Source: Fibrobacteria bacterium GUT77 (GTDB lineage Bacteria; Fibrobacterota; Chitinivibrionia; Chitinivibrionales; Chitinispirillaceae). From it: 5,023 nucleotides of DNA. The DNA is taken from contig LIUJ01000149.1 of the NCBI GenBank assembly GCA_001462255.1, positions 6,811 to 11,833 of the forward strand, written 5' to 3'. The notes beneath the pieces are model-generated. The model worked only from the letters and a program-made list of their open reading frames with translations. It was not told where the DNA came from and did not search any database. The translations under genes were made by a program, and so were the position numbers. Numbering within the stretch: position 1 is the first letter of the stretch; every line of letters begins with the position of its first letter. This document shows, piece after piece, positions 1-5,023 of the stretch.

Positions 1-2354
1 TCGCCGGAGACGGCTTCCGCCTCAAGCGCGGCGTCTATCTCCGGAGACCTCGGAAAGTTTAGCATTTGGGTGGCGTTATCAACCGCGTCGGGATCAACAA
101 TACTCTCCACAGGCTCCGGCATGGCCGCGGGCGGCAGGATCGTCTGACCGCCGAAGAGTTCGTCCAACTGGTCGACCACGGCGTTGCCGCTGGCGGTCAT
201 CGGGCTGATGTCGACGGAAGCGGAATCCGGTATCGCGTCGGCGGACAAAACGGATTGGCCGCCGAAGAGCTCGTCCAACTGGTCGCCGCCCGTAGCGTCC
301 GCCGTCATGGGATTTACGTCAACGGAGGCGAAGTCCGGCATGGCATCGGCTGATAATACGGACTGGTCGCCGAAGAGTTCGTCCAACTGGTCGCCGCCCG
401 CGCCGTCGTCGGAGACGGACATAGGATTGATGTCGACGGGAACCGGCGTTTGTATGGCGTCGGCGGAGAGTACGGACTGGCCGCCGAAGAGTTCGTCCAA
501 CTGGTCGACCACGGCGTTGCCGCTGGAGTAACCGCCGTCGACCGTCGGCTCGGACTCAACGGCCGATACGCCGACGTCAGTCGGCTCGGGATCGCCCGTC
601 AACACCGATTGACCGGACGACGCGGACGTATCGACCGGCGCGGAATCGTCCGTCAACACCGATCCGCCTACCGACTCCGGCGTCGGCTCGCCGAACATCT
701 CGTTTAGCTTCCCTACGAGATCGTCCCCGCTAAGTTGATCGTCCGCGGCTTGGTCGTCCGTCGGCATGATCCCTTCCATAGGCACGGGAGCTTCGGTTGC
801 GGGCACGACCCCTTCGGCTTGCGCCGCCTCCGCGGTGCCGAAGAGCGCCTCAAGATGGCTCGCCACGTCGTCGCCGCTTAGCTCGCCGTCGGAAATTTGC
901 CCGTCCGGCATCAACTGCGCCGAAGCGTCCGTCAACACGGCGCTTTCGACCGGCGCGGGCGCTTCCGTCAACGCGGGGGTCTCCGTTGATACGGGCGCTT
1001 CGGGCGGCGCCGCCCCTTCGGCTTGCGCCGCCTCAGCCAACATCTCCGCCTCGGCGGTACCAAAGAGCGCGTCGAGCGTACCCGCGACATCGTCGCCGCT
1101 TAGTTCGTCGCCCGATATTTGGTCCTCCGCCATCGACGGCGGCGTAGACGCGTCTGTCGGCGCGACGCCCTCAACGGGCGCCGGCGTTCCTACGGCTCCT
1201 TCCGCCCGCGCCGCATCAGCAAGCATCTCCGCCTCCGCGCCGCCGAACAGCGCCTCAAGATGACCGGCCACGTCGTCGCCGCTAAGACCGTCTTGATCCG
1301 CCGCAACCGTAGAGGCCAACGGCGGCGTTTGTTGCGGCATTTGCGCCTCGGGCATGGTCGGCGGCATCTGCGGAGGCATCTGCGCCGCGGGTATTTGCGG
1401 CGGCATTTGCGCCGCGGGCATGGGCGGCGCCTGTTCCAACGGCCCGCCGAAGATCGATTCGATTTGGTCGATGATATCGTCGCCGCCGGGTTGACCGGCG
1501 TCGTTAGACGGCGGCATTTGCGGAGGCATCTGCGCCGCGGGCATGGGCGGCGGCATCTGCGGAGGCATCTGCGCCGCGGGCATGGGCGGCGGCATTTGCG
1601 GAGGCATCTGCGCTTCCGGCGTGGGCGGCGCCTGTTCCAACGGCCCGCCGAAGATCGATTCGATTTGGTCGAGAATATCGTTGCCGCCGGGTTGACCGGC
1701 GTCGTATGGCGCCGCCACCGGTTCAGGGGGCGCGGCGAACGCCGCGTTTTGGGCGGGGGCGCTTGGAGGCACGCTCGCCGCGGGGGCGGGCGACGATTGC
1801 ATTTTATCGCTGAACAGTGAGTCTAACTGACTTTCGATTTGGCTTTCTAAGCTGGCTTGGGCGGAGACGGAGGCCGGTTGCGCGTTGCTCGCCGTATGCG
1901 CCGGGGCCGCCGGCTTTAGTCCGAGTATCTCCGCCGCGGTACCCCTCTCCCGTTGTTTGTTTTTGGCCGCGCAGGTTCGAAGCTCAAGGTTGTCCGGTTC
2001 CATGTCGGAGAGGATGGCGTACAAACTGCCGGCTGCGGCGGCGCGACCCTGCGCCAAATAGATGTCGGCCAGCATCCGCAAAGCGACGGGATTTCGCACG
2101 TCAACGGCGCACACCTTAAGAGACTCATCGGCGGCGGCGGTGAGATTCCCCTGCTCTTTGTAGCAACGCGCGAGCACCAAACGCCCGGTAACGTAGCCGG
2201 GATGCTCGGCAAGTCCGGCGCGGCACAACTCCACCGCCCCCTGCAAATCGCCGCCCTCGCGGTACATATCCGCCAAACGCGAGAACGCCCGCGACTTGGG
2301 GTTACCCGACAGCTTCCGCTCAAGCTCCCGTATCGCCTGATTCTTGGATCCCAT
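1..2354 (-). CDS. TPR protein with long low-complexity tail carrying an 11-copy LDELFG-like motif (3' end outside window)
   Basis: I recognise no named family beyond the TPR module, so the function is unknown. The frame has no stop for 784 codons and runs past base 1, so the C-terminus is missing. The ATG at 2354 is secure: a GGAGAG ribosome site lies 8 bases upstream, an in-frame stop (2397-2399) closes the frame above, and no other start codon lies between. Residues 19-52, 53-86 and 87-120 form three TPR repeats of exactly 34 residues (for example SRLADMYREGGDLQGAVELC), followed by a charged helix to about residue 145. TPR units are protein-binding helical hairpins. From about residue 150 the chain is Ala/Pro/Asp/Glu-rich and probably disordered. 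A short motif of the form [LI]-[DEN]-x-[LIM]-F-[GS] recurs in it eleven times, between residues 172 and 736. No signal peptide or membrane segment is visible, so a cytoplasmic adaptor or scaffold is the simplest inference. Confidence 0.85.
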   Translation of the reverse strand, partial: MGSKNQAIRELERKLSGNPKSRAFSRLADMYREGGDLQGAVELCRAGLAEHPGYVTGRLVLARCYKEQGNLTAAADESLKVCAVDVRNPVALRMLADIYLAQGRAAAAGSLYAILSDMEPDNLELRTCAAKNKQRERGTAAEILGLKPAAPAHTASNAQPASVSAQASLESQIESQLDSLFSDKMQSSPAPAASVPPSAPAQNAAFAAPPEPVAAPYDAGQPGGNDILDQIESIFGGPLEQAPPTPEAQMPPQMPPPMPAAQMPPQMPPPMPAAQMPPQMPPSNDAGQPGGDDIIDQIESIFGGPLEQAPPMPAAQMPPQIPAAQMPPQMPPTMPEAQMPQQTPPLASTVAADQDGLSGDDVAGHLEALFGGAEAEMLADAARAEGAVGTPAPVEGVAPTDASTPPSMAEDQISGDELSGDDVAGTLDALFGTAEAEMLAEAAQAEGAAPPEAPVSTETPALTEAPAPVESAVLTDASAQLMPDGQISDGELSGDDVASHLEALFGTAEAAQAEGVVPATEAPVPMEGIMPTDDQAADDQLSGDDLVGKLNEMFGEPTPESVGGSVLTDDSAPVDTSASSGQSVLTGDPEPTDVGVSAVESEPTVDGGYSSGNAVVDQLDELFGGQSVLSADAIQTPVPVDINPMSVSDDGAGGDQLDELFGDQSVLSADAMPDFASVDVNPMTADATGGDQLDELFGGQSVLSADAIPDSASVDISPMTASGNAVVDQLDELFGGQTILPPAAMPEPVESIVDPDAVDNATQMLNFPRSPEIDAALEAEAVSG
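147..526 (-). repeat. Four DQLDELFGG repeats with 36-38 residue period
   Basis: DQLDELFG[GD] occurs at 480-506, 366-392, 258-284 and 147-173, spaced 114, 108 and 111 bases apart (38, 36 and 37 residues). The first three are followed by QSVLSADA[IM] and then a [ST]VD[IV][NS]PM-like segment. The last ends in a diverged QTILPPAAMPEP. Bases 148-193 and 481-526 are identical over 46 bases, including a shared SGNAVV leader, which points to recent copying of the first unit onto the last or the reverse. The array reaches close to the window edge, so more copies could lie beyond it. Confidence 0.9.
687..1286 (-). repeat. Four LSGDD-type motif repeats (LSGDDVAGHLEALFG family)
   Basis: Copies lie at about 1242-1286 (LSGDDVAGHLEALFG), 1059-1103 (LSGDDVAGTLDALFG), 837-881 (LSGDDVASHLEALFG) and 687-734 (LSGDDLVGKLNEMFGE). 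The first two are followed by a helix-prone AEAEMLA[DE]AA[RQ]AEG tail. The third has the same tail with six residues missing between direct AEA repeats, which looks like an in-frame slippage deletion. The fourth has lost the tail. Spacers are acidic, with many Ala, Pro and Thr. The two outer copies differ most, as expected of an ageing tandem array. Confidence 0.85.
1333..1626 (-). repeat. Met/Pro-rich tandem repeat, 39-base unit (QMPPQMPPPMPAA)
   Basis: Three contiguous 39-base units lie at 1510-1548, 1549-1587 and 1588-1626, each encoding 13 residues of the QMPPQMPPPMPAA type. The last one in plus coordinates is slightly diverged. A further full unit lies at 1360-1398 and two 27-base shortened units at 1333-1359 and 1399-1425, interrupted by the 84-base repeat copy at 1421-1504. 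The 12-base difference removes one four-residue QMPP-like step, so all length changes keep the frame. The encoded segment should be an extended polyproline-II-like linker with Met about every four residues. Confidence 0.85.
1421..1705 (-). repeat. 84-base direct repeat, two copies 201 bases apart (DAGQPGG...DQIESIFGGPLEQAPP)
   Basis: Bases 1421-1504 and 1622-1705 are identical except at three positions (1472, 1473 and 1481 in the first copy). The offset is 201 bases, exactly 67 codons. Each copy encodes the DAGQPGG leader, a [DN]-D-I-[IL] linker, the DQIESIFGG motif and the PLEQAPP tail. The Met/Pro-rich 39-base units lie between the copies and again beyond the second one in the reading direction. 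This is therefore a higher-order duplication of motif plus spacer, recent enough to be about 96% identical at the DNA level. Confidence 0.9.
1806..1838 (-). repeat. First copy of the LDxLF motif (ESQLDSLFSD)
   Basis: Just after the TPR domain, residues 173-183 read IESQLDSLFSD. This is the most divergent of the eleven copies, with Ser-Asp in place of the usual Gly-Gly. It is preceded by a helix-prone heptad-like stretch (ASLESQIESQL). It suggests that the motif is an amphipathic helix ending at Phe and that the array begins directly beside the folded domain. Confidence 0.6.
1994..2300 (-). other. Three tandem TPR repeats (residues 19-120)
   Basis: The three units start at Pro19, Gly53 and Arg87, exactly 34 residues apart. 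Each shows the usual TPR pattern: a large-to-small pair in helix A (LADMY, LARCY, LADIY), a turn (EGGD, EQGN, AQGR), an Ala-rich helix B, and Pro at or near the end (Pro52, Pro120). Three repeats are enough to form one concave peptide-binding groove. This is the only predicted globular part of the protein in the window. Cysteines occur at residues 44, 64, 82 and 128, without a metal-binding spacing. Confidence 0.85.
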
Positions 2355-2362
2355 TCCAACTT

Positions 2363-2368
2363 CTCTCC
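2363..2368 (-). promoter_or_regulatory. Ribosome binding site of the TPR gene
   Basis: On the minus strand GGAGAG sits 8 bases before the ATG at 2354. Together with the in-frame stop at 2397-2399 it fixes the start of the TPR gene. Confidence 0.75.
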
Positions 2369-2403
2369 AAACGCAACTTTCGTTAAAAGACTCCGCTCAC
2401 AAT

Positions 2404-2431
2404 ATCATAAATATAGTATCGGGCGACGCAA
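2404..2431 (-). promoter_or_regulatory. Possible sigma70-type promoter of the TPR gene
   Basis: On the minus strand TTGCGT (2431-2426) and TATGAT (2409-2404) are separated by 16 bases. The -10 hexamer matches the TATAAT consensus at five of six positions; the -35 is weak at three of six. Transcription would begin near 2396 and leave a leader of about 40 bases ahead of the ATG. The overlapping TACTAT with TTGCGC further upstream is an alternative. The organism's own promoter consensus is unknown, so this is tentative. Confidence 0.3.
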
Positions 2432-2443
2432 ACGGCGCAAGTA

Positions 2444-2453
2444 TTGTGCACAA
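2444..2453. repeat. Perfect 10-base palindrome TTGTGCACAA
   Basis: The ten bases read the same on both strands. The site lies 12 bases upstream of the proposed -35 of the TPR gene, where an activator or shared regulator could bind. One such palindrome is expected by chance about every thousand positions, so its presence alone is weak evidence for an operator. Confidence 0.25.
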
Positions 2454-2669
2454 ACTTTTTTTATTTAAAAAGACAATGTTTACCGCCGCATTATAAAAAT
2501 CACGCCCGACTTTCAATTTTACGTTATAATAGGCAAAAGATTTGAACCGTCTATGACTTATATCTTTTATATTGATTTATTATAATCCGGCGACGTTGAT
2601 TATATTTATTAATGTAGGCCGGCGGCCGGGGGCGGTCGTCGTCGTAGCGTCCATAATTATACCGTGAGG

Positions 2670-2674
2670 GGAGG
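2670..2674 (+). promoter_or_regulatory. Ribosome binding site of the GH74 gene
   Basis: GGAGG, within AGGGGAGGA, ends 5 bases before the ATG at 2680. The in-frame TGA at 2665-2667, just before it, excludes any earlier start. Confidence 0.85.
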
Positions 2675-2679
2675 ATTTT

Positions 2680-2754
2680 ATGAAAAAAACGTTAATCTGT
2701 TGTTGCCTTGTCTGTACGCTGTTATTGCCGCCGTCAATCGGCAGGCTGAACGCT
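2680..2754 (+). other. Signal peptide of the GH74 enzyme (residues 1-25)
   Basis: Two lysines follow the initiator Met, then a hydrophobic Leu/Cys/Val/Ile core of about a dozen residues, a polar stretch and a likely cleavage after LNA (residue 25), leaving a mature N-terminus at Gln26-Ser27. Four cysteines occur in the core, but none has Gly, Ala or Ser just before it, so there is no proper lipobox and a Sec signal-peptidase I substrate is favoured. Export agrees with an enzyme acting on plant polysaccharide. Confidence 0.8.
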
Positions 2755-5023
2755 CAATCGGAAATCCCCGTCTTTACGTGGGGCAACGTTGTGATGGGCG
2801 GCGGCGGATTCGTTTCGGCCGTTATCGCGTCTAAGACCGAACGGAACGTCATATACGCCCGTACGGACGTTGGCGGAGCGTACAGGTGGAACGAGGCCGG
2901 CAATTCGTGGGTGTCTATTTTAGATTGGGTCGGCCCCGACGATGTCGGGATTTGGGGCGTTGACGCTCTCGCGCTTGACCCGTCCAACCCGTCGCGCGTC
3001 TATATGCTCGCGGGGACCACTTACTGGTCGAACGGCAAAACGATGATCTTGCGGTCGGATGATTACGGGGCGACCTTCGATACCGTAAACGTGACCTCGC
3101 GGTTCAAGACTAACGGCAACGGCATGGGGCGGCAGAACGGGGAGAGGTTGGCCGTCGACCCCAATAATCCCGACATCCTTTTCTGCGGTACGCGCAACGA
3201 CGGCCTTTGGAAGAGCGCGGATAGGGGCGATTCGTGGAGCAAAGTAACGGGCGCGCCGACGCTTGCCAACGATTTGGGCGTCTGCCTCGTGCTTTTCGAC
3301 CCGAATAAAAAATCCGGGAGCGCCACTTCGCGGATATATATCGGATTGTCCCGAGATACCGACAATTTTTATGTCAGCGACGACGCGGGGGTAACTTGGA
3401 ACGCGATAGCGTTTCCGTCGAGTTTGTCGAAAAAGGTGATGCCGCAGAGGGCGACGCTGACGCCGGGCGGGCGGTTCTTATATATAGCGACGGCGGTATA
3501 CGCTGGGCCGCACGGCAACGGCGCCAGCCGCGGGGCGCTTCTCAGGTACGATACCGAGAATAAAACGTTTGCGAACATCTCGCCGGAAAACGTTCTTGAC
3601 GATCCGCCCGGCGACGGCGGCTGGGACGCCTATCTCGGCGGTATCGGCGGCGTTTCCATCGGTTCGGGCGCCGATACGAACTTTATCGTCGCGTCAACCG
3701 TTAACGCGTGGAAGCCGCAGATTTGGGACGTATCCGGAAAGCCGGCGTGGGGGGATAAGATATTCGCGAGCGCTGACGGCGGCCAGACGTGGACGGCCGT
3801 TTTCGGCAATATCGGCGACGGCGACGCCAATAACACAACCGGCGGCGAACAAATAGCGGTGCTAGATAAAAACGGTTACAACTGGATAGAGGGCGAGAGC
3901 GTCCATTGGGCGGGCAGCATAGAGATTGACCCGTTCAATCCGAAGCGCGTGTTCGTAACATCGGGAAACGGCGTGTATATGGCGGATGATTTTACGATAG
4001 GAAAGCGCTTCAGTTTTAAATTTACCGTACGCGGCCTCGAGGAGACGGTTCCGCTTGACGTGGCAAGCATCCCCGGCGGGCCGCTTATATCGGTGATAAT
4101 GGATTACGACGGCTTCGTGCACGACGACATAACAAAGCCGGTCAAAGGCAACAGGCATAATCCGAATATCGGCAATACGTATGGCGTCGATTACGCCAAG
4201 CTGAAGCCGAATATCGTCGTTAGGGTCGGCGGGGACGATAAGAAAGCGGATAATAACGATTACCGTTTCCCGCTATATTATTCCGAGGATACCGCCCGCA
4301 CGTGGAAGAAGTTCGGCACGCATCCCGAACCCGGACGGAATTACGGCGGAAAGATAGCGGTGTCGTCCGACGGGCGCGTTGTTTTGTGGGCTCCGCAAGA
4401 GAAGAGTACGCTCTATAGGACGGCCGATTGGGGCGCGACGTGGACGCAGAGCGTTGAAAGCGGAATATCCAACACGCCGTTTCCCAAAGCCGATCCGGTT
4501 GACCCCGCGGTGTTTTACGCCTTCGGTAACGGCGTTTGGAGGAGTAGCGACACGGGAAAAACATTCACAAAAGCCGGCGGCGATTTCAGCTGGACGAATG
4601 AGATGACGGTAACGCCGGGCGTAAAAGGCCACGTGTGGGTGACGGGATACGCGTGGGACGGGATAAACGGCGGATTCTTGGCGCGCTCTACCGACGGCGG
4701 GACGACATTCCACAATGTTGATCCCGATGCCGATCCTAAATATACGCAGAGGGTGCAGCACTCCGAGGTCATGGGTTTCGGAAAGGCGGCGCCGGGGCAG
4801 ACTTATCCGGCCATCTACATATACGGAACGATAGACGGCGTAAAGGGTATATGGCAATCCGTTGACGAGGCAAAAAGCTGGGTTCGCATAGACGACCCCA
4901 AGTACGCATTCGGCAGCCTTGCCAACGGCAAATTCCTGCGCGGTGACATGAACGCCTTCGGCGTGGTCTATAGGTCTACCGCCGGCCGCGGCATAGCGGC
5001 GCGGATGCCGGCGGAATGGATAG
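2680..5023 (+). CDS. Exported GH74-family beta-propeller glycosidase, probable xyloglucanase (3' end outside window)
   Basis: Family GH74 enzymes hydrolyse the beta-1,4-glucan backbone of xyloglucan by inversion, using two Asp residues in a cleft between two seven-bladed propellers. The frame is open for 781 codons to the last base and shows the family landmarks in order: VVMGGGGFVSAVI (residues 37-49), YARTDVGGAYRW (59-70), LDWVG, GVDALALDP, NGMGRQNGERLAVDP (near 147), GTRNDGLWKS (170-179), EIDPFNPKRVF, GLEETVPLDVASIPGGPLIS, HDDITKP and GVDYAKLKPNIVVRVGG (502-518). By comparison with characterised GH74 enzymes Asp63 and Asp504 are the likely catalytic pair. Asp-box motifs of the S-x-D-x-G-x-T-W type recur about nine times. 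Residues 764-775 (YRSTAGRGIAAR) match the closing blade, so the catalytic region is nearly complete at the window end. The TAG at 5021-5023 is out of frame. Linkage specificity, and endo versus exo action, are inferred only. Confidence 0.9.
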   Translation, partial: MKKTLICCCLVCTLLLPPSIGRLNAQSEIPVFTWGNVVMGGGGFVSAVIASKTERNVIYARTDVGGAYRWNEAGNSWVSILDWVGPDDVGIWGVDALALDPSNPSRVYMLAGTTYWSNGKTMILRSDDYGATFDTVNVTSRFKTNGNGMGRQNGERLAVDPNNPDILFCGTRNDGLWKSADRGDSWSKVTGAPTLANDLGVCLVLFDPNKKSGSATSRIYIGLSRDTDNFYVSDDAGVTWNAIAFPSSLSKKVMPQRATLTPGGRFLYIATAVYAGPHGNGASRGALLRYDTENKTFANISPENVLDDPPGDGGWDAYLGGIGGVSIGSGADTNFIVASTVNAWKPQIWDVSGKPAWGDKIFASADGGQTWTAVFGNIGDGDANNTTGGEQIAVLDKNGYNWIEGESVHWAGSIEIDPFNPKRVFVTSGNGVYMADDFTIGKRFSFKFTVRGLEETVPLDVASIPGGPLISVIMDYDGFVHDDITKPVKGNRHNPNIGNTYGVDYAKLKPNIVVRVGGDDKKADNNDYRFPLYYSEDTARTWKKFGTHPEPGRNYGGKIAVSSDGRVVLWAPQEKSTLYRTADWGATWTQSVESGISNTPFPKADPVDPAVFYAFGNGVWRSSDTGKTFTKAGGDFSWTNEMTVTPGVKGHVWVTGYAWDGINGGFLARSTDGGTTFHNVDPDADPKYTQRVQHSEVMGFGKAAPGQTYPAIYIYGTIDGVKGIWQSVDEAKSWVRIDDPKYAFGSLANGKFLRGDMNAFGVVYRSTAGRGIAARMPAEWI
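3055..4881 (+). repeat. Asp-box (BNR) motifs of the GH74 propellers
   Basis: Asp-box-like turns occur at residues 126-133 (SDDYGATF), 179-186 (SADRGDSW), 233-240 (SDDAGVTW), 364-371 (SADGGQTW), 535-542 (SEDTARTW), 581-588 (TADWGATW), 622-629 (SSDTGKTF), 670-677 (STDGGTTF) and 727-734 (SVDEAKSW). They mark hairpin turns between strands of propeller blades and are structural rather than catalytic. The copies at 535 and 727 lack the central Gly. Confidence 0.85.

Larger units (their letters stand above)
2355..2679. other. Divergent AT-rich intergenic region between the two genes
   Basis: This stretch of 325 bases has no open frame worth calling and no RNA gene that I can recognise. It must hold the promoters of both outward-reading genes. 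It contains two exact TATAAT strings on the plus strand (2525-2530 and 2581-2586), neither with a convincing TTGACA-like partner 16-18 bases upstream. There is also a perfect 10-base palindrome at 2444-2453 and a T-run/A-run inverted repeat at 2455-2472. The AT-rich part ends abruptly at about 2616, where a GC-rich block begins and continues towards the GH74 ribosome site. Confidence 0.7.

Noticed and set aside
147..526. CRISPR-like array from regularly spaced repeats
   Set aside because: The spacing is regular (108-114 bases), but the repeats are in-frame coding units, the spacers resemble one another, and unit length is far above that of a CRISPR array.
766..1263. Plus-strand 165-codon Ser/Ala-rich frame
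   Set aside because: Antisense shadow of the acidic Ala-rich repeats; its apparent repeats mirror those of the real gene.
1119..1820. Plus-strand 233-codon frame rich in Arg, His and Leu-Arg-Arg repeats
   Set aside because: It is the exact antisense of the Met/Pro/Ala repeat region of the minus-strand gene; Arg arises from reading CGG/CGC complements of Pro and Ala codons. It has no ribosome site of note, and the minus frame is open over the whole of 3-2354.
1916..2359. Minus-strand 147-codon frame beginning at a TTG
   Set aside because: Out of frame with the TPR coding frame and overlapping it completely; its Arg/Pro/Ser-rich product has no recognisable domain, whereas the other frame gives clear 34-residue TPRs.
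2455..2472. Inverted repeat CTTTTT...AAAAAG as a terminator
   Set aside because: The stem has only one G-C pair, and the site lies between two genes that diverge, so there is no transcript end to serve.
2525..2586. Two TATAAT strings as firm promoters of the GH74 gene
   Set aside because: Neither has a convincing -35 at 16-18 bases; TTGAAC at 2542-2547 has no good -10 at the right distance. AT-rich sequence yields such strings by chance.
2680..2754. Lipoprotein signal at one of the Cys residues in the GH74 leader
   Set aside because: Each Cys is preceded by Ile, Cys or Val rather than Gly, Ala or Ser, so no lipobox is formed.
4273..4857. Minus-strand 194-codon frame
   Set aside because: Antisense of the GH74 gene, whose frame matches the family along its whole length.
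5021..5023. TAG at the window end as the stop of the GH74 gene
   Set aside because: The GH74 codons run from 2680 in steps of three, so the last full codon is ATA at 5020-5022; the TAG is one base out of frame.

Overview
This window holds two divergently transcribed protein genes. Each runs off one end of the window, and a 325-base AT-rich intergenic region separates them (2355-2679). Both reading frames were translated by hand and contain no stop. No RNA gene, transposase, CRISPR array or attachment site was seen. Coding GC is high and the intergenic region is AT-rich. An exported family GH74 plant-polysaccharide hydrolase suggests a lignocellulose-degrading, probably Gram-negative bacterium. 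A Fibrobacterota-like gut or sediment organism is one possibility, but there is no phylogenetic marker here, so this is a guess.

Left region (1-2354, minus strand): one long open frame of at least 784 codons. It starts at an ATG with a good Shine-Dalgarno site and continues past base 1. It encodes three 34-residue TPR repeats at the N-terminus. These are followed by more than 600 residues of low-complexity, mostly acidic, Ala/Pro-rich sequence, which carries a short amphipathic motif eleven times. The consensus is roughly [LI]-[DEN]-x-[LIM]-F-[GS], as in DQLDELFGG, DQIESIFGG and HLEALFGG. The copies fall into three families, each with its own spacer. Between two of them lies a Met/Pro-rich tandem repeat (39-base unit), itself part of a 201-base higher-order duplication. 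The layout resembles a multivalent docking scaffold. The partner is unknown.

Right region (2680-5023, plus strand): an exported GH74-type beta-propeller glycosidase, very probably a xyloglucanase or related endo-beta-1,4-glucanase. It has a signal peptide, the family signature around a likely catalytic Asp63, a second likely catalytic Asp504, and about nine Asp-box (BNR) motifs. The frame is still open at the last base, and the apparent TAG there is out of frame. The catalytic region looks essentially complete, so any further binding or anchoring module lies outside the window.

Nothing shows that the two genes work together. They share only the intergenic region, from which each would be transcribed outward.
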